A stretch of DNA of 64,000 nucleotides from JAKAXS01 sp041940525 (lineage in GTDB: Bacteria; Pseudomonadota; Alphaproteobacteria; Rhizobiales; Hyphomicrobiaceae). A model generated the notes under the pieces. That model saw only the letters and a program-made list of their open reading frames with translations. It was not told where the DNA came from and searched no databases. Within the stretch, counting starts at the first letter, position 1. Each line of letters begins with the position of its first letter. Both the position numbers and the translations under genes were made by a program. Below, one piece after another: positions 43,955-52,305 of this stretch. The DNA is taken from NCBI GenBank assembly GCA_041940525.1, contig JBGTSB010000008.1, positions 14,126-78,125 on the forward strand, given 5' to 3'.

Positions 43955-44047
43955 TGGCGGAGACGGAGGGATTCGAACCCTCGATACACCTTGAGAGCGT
44001 ATAACGATTTAGCAAACCGTCGCCTTCAGCCACTCGGCCACGTCTCC
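43955..44047 (-). tRNA. tRNA-Ser (anticodon GCU), CCA encoded
   Basis: A class II tRNA of 93 bases with a long variable arm. The acceptor stem GGAGACG (from 44047) pairs with CGTCTCC, followed by G and the encoded CCA. The anticodon loop reads TTTGCTAAA, giving GCU for AGC/AGU codons, and the T loop is GGTTCGAATCC. All arms fold normally. Confidence 0.95.
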
Positions 44048-44196
44048 TCGCCTGGCGGACCACCCGTATAATCGTCCGCCTGCCCAATAGCAAGCCGCCG
44101 AAAGGGGGCGAGTGACCTCTAGCCACAGACATCATTCTGAGCAAGAACAGTGGCACTGTCTGGCCGAAGACTTTGACAAATCGTGGATGTTTTGTG

Positions 44197-44805
44197 ATGC
44201 GCTGGCGCTCCATGCCGCAAAGACCGCTTCAACGCGTGCTGATCTTTTGGGCCGCTGTGCTGCTGGCTGGCGGCACAGCCGCCGCGTCAGACTATTGCGT
44301 GACCTGTCAGGGGCCGGAAACGAACTATCGCTGCGTCACGAACGATGGCCGCGAGGGCCCCGGTAAAGACCAGCGCGAGGCTTTGCACTGTATTACGGAA
44401 ATAGCACGAAGACAGGGTCATGGCAGTTGCGGCATCGATAATACGGCGGCCGGTACGTGTCCGGGGCAGCCGATCGCGGTGGATGTGTCGGGTGTCGGCA
44501 CGCTGGCCAAGCCTGAGACGCCGGTGGCGCCCGCTGATGGAGGGGTGGCGGAGACGCGAGTGCCGGCTCTCGACCTCGAGCCATCTGGTCAGACCGATAT
44601 TGAACCGGCGGCACCGGGCGATCCGGATGAACCGTCTGTGGTTGCGCCAATCGAGGACACTGCCCAGGAGCCTGCTGATGAGCCGGCCGAACAACCGACG
44701 CTGCTTGAGAAGTCTCAGCAGAACATGGAGAAAGCCGGCCAGGCGATTGGAAACGCCGCCAAGAAGTCGTGGAATTGTATGTCGTCGCTCTTCAACGACT
44801 GCTGA
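44197..44805 (+). CDS. Exported hypothetical protein
   Basis: A 202-residue protein with a signal segment (RVLIFWAAVLLAGGTAAA). The mature N-terminus has several Cys (DYCVTCQGPETNYRCVTN, HCITEIARRQGHGSCG), the middle is rich in Pro, Glu and Asp (about residues 95-170), and the end has a helical stretch and two Cys (WNCMSSLFNDC). No family is recognised. The start could be one of three nearby ATGs; I use MRWRSM. It lies 150 bases after the tRNA on the other strand. Confidence 0.62.
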   Translation: MRWRSMPQRPLQRVLIFWAAVLLAGGTAAASDYCVTCQGPETNYRCVTNDGREGPGKDQREALHCITEIARRQGHGSCGIDNTAAGTCPGQPIAVDVSGVGTLAKPETPVAPADGGVAETRVPALDLEPSGQTDIEPAAPGDPDEPSVVAPIEDTAQEPADEPAEQPTLLEKSQQNMEKAGQAIGNAAKKSWNCMSSLFNDC

Positions 44806-44833
44806 CCGGAGGAACTACTACGGCCGCAACCGG

Positions 44834-45103
44834 TTAGTGCGCCGACAGCCATTCCCGCGCAAGCCGCTGAGCTTTTGAAATTTCGCCGCGCGTCATCTCT
44901 TCAGCCAGCTCAGTCCGCTGACGCCGAGCCTCGCGATTGCCGCGCATGGCAGCCAGATTGAACCACTTGTGGGCTTCAATCAGGTCCATCGCCCGGCCGC
45001 GGCCGGTGCAATACATAAGGCCGAGCTCATAGAGTGTGTCGGCTGCGACGCTGGCGGATGGGCCGCCAACCATGTCGGTTGAGTAGAAGTCTAAACGTGC
45101 CAT
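44834..45103 (-). CDS. Sel1-repeat protein
   Basis: An 89-residue protein with one clear Sel1 unit, LYELGLMYCTGRGRAMDLIEAHKWFNLAAMRGN, followed by a charged helix. Sel1 repeats are helical pairs that bind other proteins. I start at MARLDFYSTDM; a TTG 26 codons upstream keeps the frame open but adds unrelated sequence. There is no signal peptide, so it is cytoplasmic. Small single-unit proteins like this are conserved in alphaproteobacteria, role unknown. Confidence 0.75.
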   Translation of the reverse strand: MARLDFYSTDMVGGPSASVAADTLYELGLMYCTGRGRAMDLIEAHKWFNLAAMRGNREARRQRTELAEEMTRGEISKAQRLAREWLSAH

Positions 45104-45457
45104 AGGATTTCCCCATATACGCAATACTCGCAGATCCCCTCTGCACTCGCCGTCAGGCCTAGGCCGTCTGACGCCTGTCAAATTTGGCGCGCAAGTTCCC
45201 TACATTGGGTAAACAGATCAGATTTTATTAGCCTATGTCAGCGCCTTATTGATTACGGCAAAGTTTCCACTCGAGCTTTTTCGGCTCATACGCGCCATCG
45301 CGGGCCAATCGTTTGCGCTCTGGTAAGACCTGGCGAAACCTTTTACTAACCCTGTTGCCGGAATGCTGGTGACGCCAAACATCTTGTCATCACCGCGCAA
45401 CTGCCACATCGCCGCCATCACTGGTCCGTAGCGATCCGGCAAGGTTTTAGGATTGTG
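45104..45457. other. Gene-poor stretch between Sel1 gene and lipoprotein gene
   Basis: A 354-base gap. A 61-codon minus-strand frame at 45233-45418 (MAAMWQLRGDDKMFGV...) is possible but has no ribosome site and continues antisense into the lipoprotein gene; I do not call it. The rest shows nothing specific. Confidence 0.4.
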
Positions 45458-45910
45458 ATGTCTTTGAGCGGGACCTTCAGCACCTTTCTTTCTGTGAGCC
45501 TGGGCGCCATGACGTGCCTGGCCGCCGTGTGCAGCGGCGGCTGTGCCACGTCGAATGTCTCGTTCACGAATGTCGGTTCGTTGGATTGCGTGGACGATAG
45601 CGCGCACTGCGTTGCGTCGCGCCAGTCGGCCCTGAAAGCGCTGATGGCGGACAAGAGCCGCTCGTGGGTGAAGCAGCCGGCCGATGCCTCCGCCCATGCT
45701 TCCGGCGTGCGGTTGTTCGCACTGCGCAAGCGGCGGCGCGAGCTGACGTGTGATGAGCTGGCGCATGGACGCCGGGAAGCCGATGCGGCTCCTGCTATTT
45801 TGCGGGCCAACACGGGCAAGCTTACGCATGGGCAGATCGCACGCGGCGTGATCCTGGCCGGCGAGGTAAGCCGGGATCTGGCGCGCGAGCAGGCCCGCCG
45901 CTGCCGGTAG
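45458..45910 (+). CDS. Putative lipoprotein, hypothetical
   Basis: A 150-residue exported protein. After MSLSGTFSTFLSVSLGAMTC the sequence LAAVCSGGC gives possible lipobox Cys residues, so it may be lipid-anchored. The mature part has two Cys (SLDCVDDSAHCVAS) and a basic, helical C-terminus (RKRRRELTCDELAHGRREAD, ARGVILAGEVSRDLAREQARRCR). No family is recognised, though it looks like a conserved Rhizobiales lipoprotein. It precedes the DedA gene by 100 bases on the same strand. Confidence 0.65.
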   Translation: MSLSGTFSTFLSVSLGAMTCLAAVCSGGCATSNVSFTNVGSLDCVDDSAHCVASRQSALKALMADKSRSWVKQPADASAHASGVRLFALRKRRRELTCDELAHGRREADAAPAILRANTGKLTHGQIARGVILAGEVSRDLAREQARRCR

Positions 45911-46010
45911 GCTTCCGCCCCAATTCTGCGCTCTCTTCCCAATCCGGTTTGGACAGGGCACCATTGCCGTCCGCCGATGCACCCTCCCCTCCCCATCGCT
46001 GGAACATGCC

Positions 46011-47063
46011 ATGACACTTCAGGATATCGCTGACGCCCTAACCGCCTTCGTGCGTGAGAACCCGCTGTGGGCCTTTCCTGTCGTGTTCCTGCTGGCCTTT
46101 GGCGAAAGCCTTTGCATCGTCTCCCTGGTGCTGCCAGCCACGTTTATGCTTGTCGCCATCGTGTCCGTTCTGGCGGCCGGAGGCACGCAGTTTTCTGAGA
46201 TCATCCCGGCCATCGTATTCGCCGGGCTGGGCGGCAGCCTTGGATATGCCTGCTCCTATTGGATTGGGTTGTATCTCAAGGATCGCGTCACAACGATCTG
46301 GCCTTTCACGACGCATCCGCGGCTGATCCCGCGCGGACAGCGCTTCTTTGAGAAATACGGATTTGCCGGTGTCTTTCTCGGACACTTCTTCGGTCCGATC
46401 CGCGGTGTGATCCCGCTGGCGGCTGGGATGTTCGCGATGAAGCAGTCGACATTTCAAGTCGCCAACGTGTTGAGCGCCTTCATCTGGGCGATTGGCGTGA
46501 TGGCGCCGTTTTTCTTTTTGGTGGAGGCGCGTGAAGACGTCGTTAGTTTCTTGCACGGGCATGCCTGGCTTGTAGCCCTGGCCATGGGGCTCATCGCCTT
46601 CGTGAACGCGGTGCCGAACCTGTTGCTCGCCGTACCGTCATTGTTGTTGTTCCTCGGCTTAGGCGCGGCGTTTGTCCTGTCGGGTGGACACCTCGGGCCA
46701 GTAATGATCGCGAGTGCCCTTGGGGCGTTCGCAGGCGACTTGTTATTTTACTGGAAGGGTAAGCAGCACAACGCCGACTTTTCGCGAAGCTGGTTGATTG
46801 ATGCAGACCCTGAAGATGTGATCGAGGGCAAGGCGTTCCTGAAGCGTCATGGTGCCGGCGGCATTGTCGCCAGCAAGTTTCTGGGTATGAAGCGCTGCCT
46901 TGTGCCGGTCATCTCCGGGCTAGAGGAGATGCCCGCGCAACGGTTCCTGCCCGTGAGTGCGGTTTCATCTGTGCTATGGGCGGGCGTTTTGATTGGGGCG
47001 TTGTCGCTACTGCCTCTCGCGCAAGGCTGGCTTACAGAGCTTGTAGCCCCGCCACCGGGCTAA
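46011..47063 (+). CDS. Tandem DedA (SNARE-associated/VTT) membrane protein
   Basis: A 350-residue polytopic protein built of two DedA-like halves. The first (about 1-175) has ESLCIVSLVLPATFML, GSLGYACSYWIGLYLKD and the VTT signature FGPIRGVIPLAAGMFAM. The second (about 180-350) repeats the pattern: LLLAVPSLLLFLGLG, GDLLFYWKGKQHNADFS and FLGMKRCLVPVISGLEEMPAQRF. DedA proteins act as lipid scramblases or transporters keeping membrane charge and undecaprenyl phosphate in order; usual members have one copy of about 200 residues. It is convergent with btaB. Confidence 0.87.
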   Translation: MTLQDIADALTAFVRENPLWAFPVVFLLAFGESLCIVSLVLPATFMLVAIVSVLAAGGTQFSEIIPAIVFAGLGGSLGYACSYWIGLYLKDRVTTIWPFTTHPRLIPRGQRFFEKYGFAGVFLGHFFGPIRGVIPLAAGMFAMKQSTFQVANVLSAFIWAIGVMAPFFFLVEAREDVVSFLHGHAWLVALAMGLIAFVNAVPNLLLAVPSLLLFLGLGAAFVLSGGHLGPVMIASALGAFAGDLLFYWKGKQHNADFSRSWLIDADPEDVIEGKAFLKRHGAGGIVASKFLGMKRCLVPVISGLEEMPAQRFLPVSAVSSVLWAGVLIGALSLLPLAQGWLTELVAPPPG

Positions 47064-47072
47064 GTAAGACGA

Positions 47073-47738
47073 TCAATGGTCGACGCAGATGACGCCGTAA
47101 CGGGCGTAGTCGCGAAACAACCAGGTGAAGGCGAGCATGGCGTCTTTGTTGGCAGCGGCCCGCTTGAGCTCGGTTTCGAGGTCCGGGCGCGGCGTGACCG
47201 AGAACTTGGCGAGCCAGGCCACGAGCCCCTTCTTGAACCAGCCCGGCAAGGCCTTCTGCTCACCGAAATCGACAACGTGTAATTCGCCGCCGGGACCGGT
47301 CGCCGCCAGCGCGCAATCCAACGCTTGCTGCCACGGCGGGATCATCGACACCGCGTAGGATATGAAGACCCGGTCAAAGTGTGGAACGCCGAAAAGATTG
47401 TCTGCTGTGAAATTCGATGCATCACCCTGCGCCAAGTGGATGCGTGACGAGAGCCCAACGCGCGCGACTGATTTTCTGGCCGTCTCAAGCATCTCTTCGG
47501 AAATGTCGAAACCGTAGAACGTCGCGTGCGGGTAACGGCGGGCCGCCAGGATCAAGTTGCGGCCTGTTCCACAAGCGACTTCAAGAACGCGGGCACCTGG
47601 CGGCGGATTGAGATTGTCGAGCAGCTTATCGCGGCCCAGCAGATAGAATTTGCGGGTCGCATCATAGATGTGCCGCTGGTAGCGGTAGATGCCGTCCATA
47701 TGCGTGGCGGCGTCCAATCCGGCCGTGTTCGTCGCCAC
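47073..47738 (-). CDS. btaB: Diacylglyceryl-homoserine N-methyltransferase BtaB
   Basis: A 221-residue class I SAM methyltransferase. Motif I is ARVLEVACGTGRNLILAARR near residue 50, then ATFYGFDISEEMLETARKSV and FDRVFISYAVSMIPPWQQAL. The N-terminal MDGIYRYQRHIYDATRKFYLLGRDKLL is typical of BtaB. With BtaA, 4 bases upstream, it makes the betaine lipid diacylglyceryl-N,N,N-trimethylhomoserine by three methylations. Alone it could be taken for a generic methyltransferase; the pairing decides the call. Confidence 0.9.
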   Translation of the reverse strand: MATNTAGLDAATHMDGIYRYQRHIYDATRKFYLLGRDKLLDNLNPPPGARVLEVACGTGRNLILAARRYPHATFYGFDISEEMLETARKSVARVGLSSRIHLAQGDASNFTADNLFGVPHFDRVFISYAVSMIPPWQQALDCALAATGPGGELHVVDFGEQKALPGWFKKGLVAWLAKFSVTPRPDLETELKRAAANKDAMLAFTWLFRDYARYGVICVDH

Positions 47739-47742
47739 GTGC

Positions 47743-48993
47743 TTACCCCTTCATGACATAAAGGTGGAAGCCACCGTAAATGGCGGAACGGTCGCGCGCC
47801 GTCCACGCCTTTCCAGCTTCCGGATCGTAATCGAAGCGAGACAGAATGACATCAGGCACACGGCCCGGTAGGATCGTTTCCTCTCCAGCGGTGCGGAAGA
47901 TAACGCGAGCGCCCGGCTTGGCCGTGCGAACGATCTGGCGCCAGAGCGCCGTCAGCTGGGAGTCCGTCATCCAATCTTGCGCGTCGAGCAGGACGTAAGC
48001 ATCGCGCGAAGAGTCTGGCAGTTCGCTCAAATGCTCGGTGAACGAGGCGTGCTTGATGTCGACGTTGTCGACACGGGCCTTCAAGGCCTGGAACCGGTCA
48101 CGCTGGAGGTATGGAGGCAGCGGTGCGCCGGCGCTGCCATAACTCTGACCGAAGGCCTGCCAGGCGAAGTAATTGTCGGCGAGGTCGAAGTCGCAGGCCA
48201 GCCGTTGCAGGCGTTCTTCCAACACGGTCGCCATTGTCGCTTCCGAGCCCTTCAGCGCGGTGAACTGTGAGGGCGGGATGCCGAGGCCAAACAGCGCCGT
48301 TGGGCGGTCCATCAGCCAGCGAATGTGCCGCTTGCGAAACAGCGGCGCGAGCTCTTGATCATAAATGCGCCGCTGCTCTTCGAGCGATCCGGCTTTGAGC
48401 ATTTTGCGCGGGTCGCGTCCATGCGCACGGGCCAACATGTGGCCGGCTGTGATGAAGGCGCCGAGCAGTCCGCGGCGATAGATGTTGCGGCCGAAATAAT
48501 TGATGCGGCGACGGCCGAGTTTATCGCGCCCTTCCCAATACGTCTGGGTTGCGCTGTCGAGATAAGGTTGCAGATAGGCCCGGTATACCGCGACGTTGTC
48601 TTTAGAGTCGGCCTCTGCGAAGAATTTGTGGAACGCCGCATAGTCCGGCAGGCGACGAGCGGCCGTCACTTTGAGCTTGTTGAGAGCGATGTGCGCGGGA
48701 TTGAGATCGATCGCCGTTACATTCACGTCTTGGGCCGTGATGTAGCTAAGAACATTGCAGCCACCCGATGCGATCGCGATGAGGTGCTCGCCACGCTGCA
48801 GGTTCAGCGCTTCCAAATCGATATCGGGATCTTCCCAGATTTGCGGGTAAACCAGTCCGGAAAACGCCATGGTAAACAGGCGCTCTTGCAGCCCTTGCCG
48901 GCTGGCGGCCTTGTGACGGTGAACAGCGGTTCTGAGCCGGTGGTTCGCGGGCAGCGATACGCTCTCGTCATTCAAGGCGACGTTCGTCGTCAT
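47743..48993 (-). CDS. btaA: SAM:diacylglycerol 3-amino-3-carboxypropyltransferase BtaA
   Basis: A 416-residue enzyme that moves the aminobutyryl group of SAM onto diacylglycerol, the first step of betaine-lipid synthesis. Signatures are RLFTMAFSGLVYPQIWEDPDID, the SAM site EHLIAIASGGCNVLSYI, VTAIDLNPAHIALNKLK and the later YVLLDAQDWMTDSQLTALWRQIVRTAKPGARVIFR. I start at MTTNVALND, giving normal length. A PHO-box-like site lies about 90 bases upstream, consistent with the known induction of btaA by phosphate limitation. Confidence 0.94.
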   Translation of the reverse strand: MTTNVALNDESVSLPANHRLRTAVHRHKAASRQGLQERLFTMAFSGLVYPQIWEDPDIDLEALNLQRGEHLIAIASGGCNVLSYITAQDVNVTAIDLNPAHIALNKLKVTAARRLPDYAAFHKFFAEADSKDNVAVYRAYLQPYLDSATQTYWEGRDKLGRRRINYFGRNIYRRGLLGAFITAGHMLARAHGRDPRKMLKAGSLEEQRRIYDQELAPLFRKRHIRWLMDRPTALFGLGIPPSQFTALKGSEATMATVLEERLQRLACDFDLADNYFAWQAFGQSYGSAGAPLPPYLQRDRFQALKARVDNVDIKHASFTEHLSELPDSSRDAYVLLDAQDWMTDSQLTALWRQIVRTAKPGARVIFRTAGEETILPGRVPDVILSRFDYDPEAGKAWTARDRSAIYGGFHLYVMKG

Positions 48994-49078
48994 GGCCAAT
49001 TGTATCCCTTGGTAGATTTGTTTCCGGCTCGCGAGTCCCTGCAAGCCCGCCCCAGAAGGGAACCGCTAGCGCCCCTGC

Positions 49079-49096
49079 ATTTCAGTTCTGTGACAG
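49079..49096 (-). promoter_or_regulatory. PHO-box-like site upstream of btaA
   Basis: Read on the minus strand, CTGTCAC-AGAA-CTGAAAT matches two CTGTCAT half-sites (6 of 7 and 5 of 7) with the canonical 4-base spacer. It ends 86 bases before the btaA start. PhoB control of btaA is known in Sinorhizobium; here it is inferred from the motif. Confidence 0.5.
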
Positions 49097-49167
49097 TCTT
49101 CAACTTGCCACACAGAGAAAGATCGCCTAGAGCAAACGCCAACAATTGGATTTATCTGAAATGGACC

Positions 49168-49335
49168 ATGGTCATGGCTGGAACACACCACCGCAAAGTT
49201 GAGATCGCAAAGAAGAAGGCACGCCGGGCAATCCCACGGCCGAAGATCTCCCGCCCGCAAGGCAACACCGCTGCAGTGCGGAAAATGCTAAAGAAATCAG
49301 CAAACTTGGATCGCGGGACGGCGTCGACGTCGTAA
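49168..49335 (+). CDS. Possible small basic protein
   Basis: A 55-codon frame starting MVMAGTHHRKVEIAKKKARR, very rich in Lys and Arg and probably disordered or nucleic-acid-binding if real. No clear ribosome site is present, and a second ATG lies two codons on. It fills part of the gap between btaA and the DMT transporter. I list it with low confidence. Confidence 0.28.
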   Translation: MVMAGTHHRKVEIAKKKARRAIPRPKISRPQGNTAAVRKMLKKSANLDRGTASTS

Positions 49336-49399
49336 TCCACACTAGGCATCGCCAGGGTGTGGCGCGTCTATGCGCGATTAGTCTTTAACCCCTAGCGAA

Positions 49400-50362
49400 A
49401 TGCCTCGTGCCATGCCCGGCCATTCTTCCACGGCCAACCCTGATCCTTCGTCGCAGCCGGCAAGCGTTTTGCCGGCTGTCGGGTTGCTTGTGCTCGCATG
49501 CACGCTTTTTACGGGGCTCGACTCAGCCGCCAAGTTTCTTGCCACGGAGAAGGGTCTGCCGGTCTCACAGATTGTGTGGTGCCGCTTTGCAGTTCAGTTC
49601 GTTGGCCTGGCGGTCCTGATTCCTGTTTTTGGGATCATGAGCCTGAAGCGGTTACTGACGACCTCCAAGCTTGGCTGGCAACTCGTTCGTTCAGTATTGA
49701 TGGCGGCCACGACGTTATTCAACTTCCTCGCCCTACAGCATCTGCGGCTTGATCAAACGGTCACGATCATATTCTTGGCCCCACTAATCGTTGCATTGCT
49801 AGCGGGACCTTTCTTGGGTGAGTGGGTCGGCTGGCGGCGGCTTGTCGCCATTGGTATTGGGTTCACCGGAATTGTCGTTGCGGTGCGGCCCGGGCTGACG
49901 GGCATCCACCCAGCAGTTCTTTACTCGCTACTGGCGATGCTCGCCTATGCCTTTTTCATGCTTCTGACGCGTTACCTTTCGCCGTTTGATCCGGCGCTCG
50001 TCACGCTATTTTATTCGATGTTTGCCGGCACATTCTTTGGCGCGCCGATCGCGATTCACGATTGGGTTAGCCCGCCTGATCTGATCAGCTGGTTTTGGCT
50101 AGCAATGCTGGGGGTGCTTGGCGGCACGGGCCATTACTTGTTCTTGCACGCATATCGTCTGGCGCCAGCATCAGCAATTTCTCCGTTCTTGTACTTGCAA
50201 TTGCTGACCATGGTGCTCGCCGGCTGGTTGATTTTCGGCGACCTGCCAGACGTGTGGACGCTTGCGGGCGCAGGGATCGTGATCGCCTCGGGAATTTACC
50301 TCGTCCATCGCGAACGCGTGACGCGGCGTCCACCCCCAAAGCCTTTGCCGCCACCGGGCTAA
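49400..50362 (+). CDS. DMT-superfamily (EamA) transporter
   Basis: A 320-residue membrane protein with ten hydrophobic segments arranged as two EamA units, for example VGLLVLACTLFTGLDSAAKFLA and WFWLAMLGVLGGTGHYLFLHAY. Typical family blocks include FNFLALQHLRLDQTVTIIFL at the end of the first half and SAISPFLYLQLLTMVLAGWLIFGDLPD in the second. Such proteins export metabolites or amino acids; the substrate is unknown. The last four bases overlap the tgt stop on the opposite strand. Confidence 0.92.
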   Translation: MPRAMPGHSSTANPDPSSQPASVLPAVGLLVLACTLFTGLDSAAKFLATEKGLPVSQIVWCRFAVQFVGLAVLIPVFGIMSLKRLLTTSKLGWQLVRSVLMAATTLFNFLALQHLRLDQTVTIIFLAPLIVALLAGPFLGEWVGWRRLVAIGIGFTGIVVAVRPGLTGIHPAVLYSLLAMLAYAFFMLLTRYLSPFDPALVTLFYSMFAGTFFGAPIAIHDWVSPPDLISWFWLAMLGVLGGTGHYLFLHAYRLAPASAISPFLYLQLLTMVLAGWLIFGDLPDVWTLAGAGIVIASGIYLVHRERVTRRPPPKPLPPPG

Positions 50363-51513
50363 CGATCAGCGCGCGCAAAACCGGCCTTGGTTTCTTCCGC
50401 CCAGCTATCAAGGCGGCCTTCGCTAATCGCTGTGCGCATGGCCGCCATCAGGTCCTGATAGAAGATGGTGTTGACCCACGACAGCATCATCGAGCCCAGC
50501 AGTTCGCCCGACTTGATGAGATGATGCAGATAGGCGCGCGAATAGTCCTTCGCTGCGGGACAGCTTGAACGAGGATCGAGCGGGCGGGAATCATCGGCAT
50601 GGCAGGCATTGCGCAGGTTCACCTTGCCTTCCCAGGTGAAGGCCAGGCCGTGGCGGCCGTTGCGCGTGGGCATGACGCAGTCGAACATGTCAATGCCGCG
50701 GCGCACGCTCTCGATCAGGTCTTCAGGTGTTCCAACGCCCATAAGATAGCGCGGCTTGTTTGCAGGCAATTCGGGAAGCGTTGCCTCCAAGGTCGAGAGC
50801 ATTGCTTCTTGTCCCTCGCCTACAGCCAGCCCGCCGATGGCATAGCCCGGCAGATCCAGGTCCTGCAACGCTTTCGCCGAGCGCTTGCGCAGTTCAGGAT
50901 CAATGCCGCCTTGCACGATGCCGAACAACGCTTGGCCTGGCTGGCTCATGTCCTGAAACGCCCGCTTGGAACGCTCGGCCCAGCGCAGAGAGAGTTCCAT
51001 CGCGCGCTCGACTTCCCGGCGTTCGGCAGGCAGTTCGATGCATTCGTCGAATTGCATCTGGATGTCCGCGCCAAGCAGGCATTGAATTTCGATCGACCGC
51101 TCTGGCGTGAGCATGTGGCGCGAACCATCCAGATGCGATTGGAAGGCGGCACCCTCTTCTGTGATCTTTCGGATCTTGGACAGGCTCATGACCTGGAAGC
51201 CGCCGCTGTCGGTCAGGATCGGCTTGTCCCAGCGCATAAAGGTGTGCAGGCCGCCCAGCTTAGCGATCCGCTCCGCCGTTGGCCGCAGCATCAAGTGGTA
51301 GGTGTTGCCCAGCAAGATGTCCGCGCCAGATTGGGCGACCTGTTCGGTGTAAAGCGCTTTGACAGTCGCCACCGTGCCGACCGGCATGAATGCAGGCGTA
51401 CGAATGTTGCCGCGCGGGGTGATGACCTCACCCAGGCGCGCCTCATTGTCCTGGCGCTCCAGCACATAGCCAAAACGCGCTGCCGTCTCGTCAGTTGTCT
51501 CAGATCCGTTCAT
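50359..51513 (-). CDS. tgt: tRNA-guanine transglycosylase Tgt
   Basis: A 384-residue enzyme exchanging guanine 34 for preQ1 in queuosine tRNAs. It shows GTVATVKALYTEQV, the active-site ILTDSGGFQVMSLSKI, FDECIELPA, YAIGGLAVGEGQEAM and DMFDCVMPTRNGRHG. The zinc region reads RPLDPRSSCPAAKDYSRAYLHHL, where the usual Cys-x-Cys-x2-Cys keeps only one Cys; the His in the last helix remains. I start at MNGSETTDET; the open frame runs 16 codons further. It is convergent with the DMT gene and monocistronic. Confidence 0.95.
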   Translation of the reverse strand: MNGSETTDETAARFGYVLERQDNEARLGEVITPRGNIRTPAFMPVGTVATVKALYTEQVAQSGADILLGNTYHLMLRPTAERIAKLGGLHTFMRWDKPILTDSGGFQVMSLSKIRKITEEGAAFQSHLDGSRHMLTPERSIEIQCLLGADIQMQFDECIELPAERREVERAMELSLRWAERSKRAFQDMSQPGQALFGIVQGGIDPELRKRSAKALQDLDLPGYAIGGLAVGEGQEAMLSTLEATLPELPANKPRYLMGVGTPEDLIESVRRGIDMFDCVMPTRNGRHGLAFTWEGKVNLRNACHADDSRPLDPRSSCPAAKDYSRAYLHHLIKSGELLGSMMLSWVNTIFYQDLMAAMRTAISEGRLDSWAEETKAGFARADR

Positions 51514-51641
51514 TCGCGCTGTTATGCTGATCAATGCGCGCGGCGCAAGTCCAAGAGCCATCAGACGCGCCGATCGGGTAAACCATTCTGGGCTTTGCGC
51601 GTTGTGAAGACAGCGTCAGTATTCTGCAAAGAGGGGATCTC

Positions 51642-52226
51642 ATGGCTGGAAACCGGCCACTTGAAGATACGTTGGATACCGCGATTGAAGGTGGCAACGG
51701 CGACGACATTTCCATCGCAGACGCGCTGGATATCTTCGGCACGCGCTCTTTTGGCCCGATTTTAATCCTTCTAGGCCTCATCGCGGTGCTACCGCCCATG
51801 GGGGCCGTACCGGGCGTTCCAGCCGCCGTTGGCGCCATCGTGATCCTTTTTTCATTTCAGATCATGATCGGGCGGGACCATATCTGGTTGCCAACGATCT
51901 TGAGCAAACGGTCGATCTCTCGGGCATCTTTGAAGAAGGCCCGCAAAAAGACAGCCCCTTGGCTGAGATGGGCGGACGGCCTTGTGGCGGAGCGGTTGAC
52001 CTGGGCGGTCGATGGCCCGGCCACAGTCGCCGCCGGCATTGTCGTGACGTTACTGTCGCTGGCCATGATCCCGCTTGAGATCGTTCCATTCGCCGTCGCG
52101 GTTCCCGGCTCCGCGATCGCACTTGTCGGACTGGCTCTCACAGCACGCGACGGCATCGTCATGCTCACCGCCATGGCTCTGTCGATCCTCTCCGCCGGCC
52201 TGTTGTTGTGGTACTTCGTCCTTTAG
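51642..52226 (+). CDS. exoD: ExoD-family membrane protein
   Basis: A 194-residue protein of the ExoD family. The cytoplasmic N-terminus (ISIADALDIFGTRSFGP) leads into hydrophobic segments ILILLGLIAVLPPMGAVPG, AVGAIVILFSFQIMI, TVAAGIVVTLLSLAMIPLEI and MLTAMALSILSAGLLLWYFVL. ExoD was identified in Sinorhizobium as needed for exopolysaccharide production and alkali tolerance; its activity is unknown. An AGAGGGGAT site precedes the ATG. It is divergent from tgt with 128 bases between. Confidence 0.9.
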   Translation: MAGNRPLEDTLDTAIEGGNGDDISIADALDIFGTRSFGPILILLGLIAVLPPMGAVPGVPAAVGAIVILFSFQIMIGRDHIWLPTILSKRSISRASLKKARKKTAPWLRWADGLVAERLTWAVDGPATVAAGIVVTLLSLAMIPLEIVPFAVAVPGSAIALVGLALTARDGIVMLTAMALSILSAGLLLWYFVL

Positions 52227-52305
52227 CCGAGCCGATTTCGCTCACACATCGGGGGCAGGCGCTAGGGCGGGCCTTCCGCGACAACTACGATCCTGGCCGA
52301 GAGAC

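Noticed and set aside
43921..44060. Protein-coding reading through ETEGFEPS-type sequence
   Set aside because: This is the well-known spurious translation of a tRNA gene; the tRNA-Ser fold is clear.
45233..45418. 61-codon minus-strand frame MAAMWQLRGDDK...
   Set aside because: Composition is protein-like, but it has no ribosome site, and the longer frame runs antisense through a clear lipoprotein gene.
48325..49335. 337-codon plus-strand frame antisense to btaA
   Set aside because: Most of it is the shadow of btaA; only the last 55 codons fall outside and are listed with low confidence.
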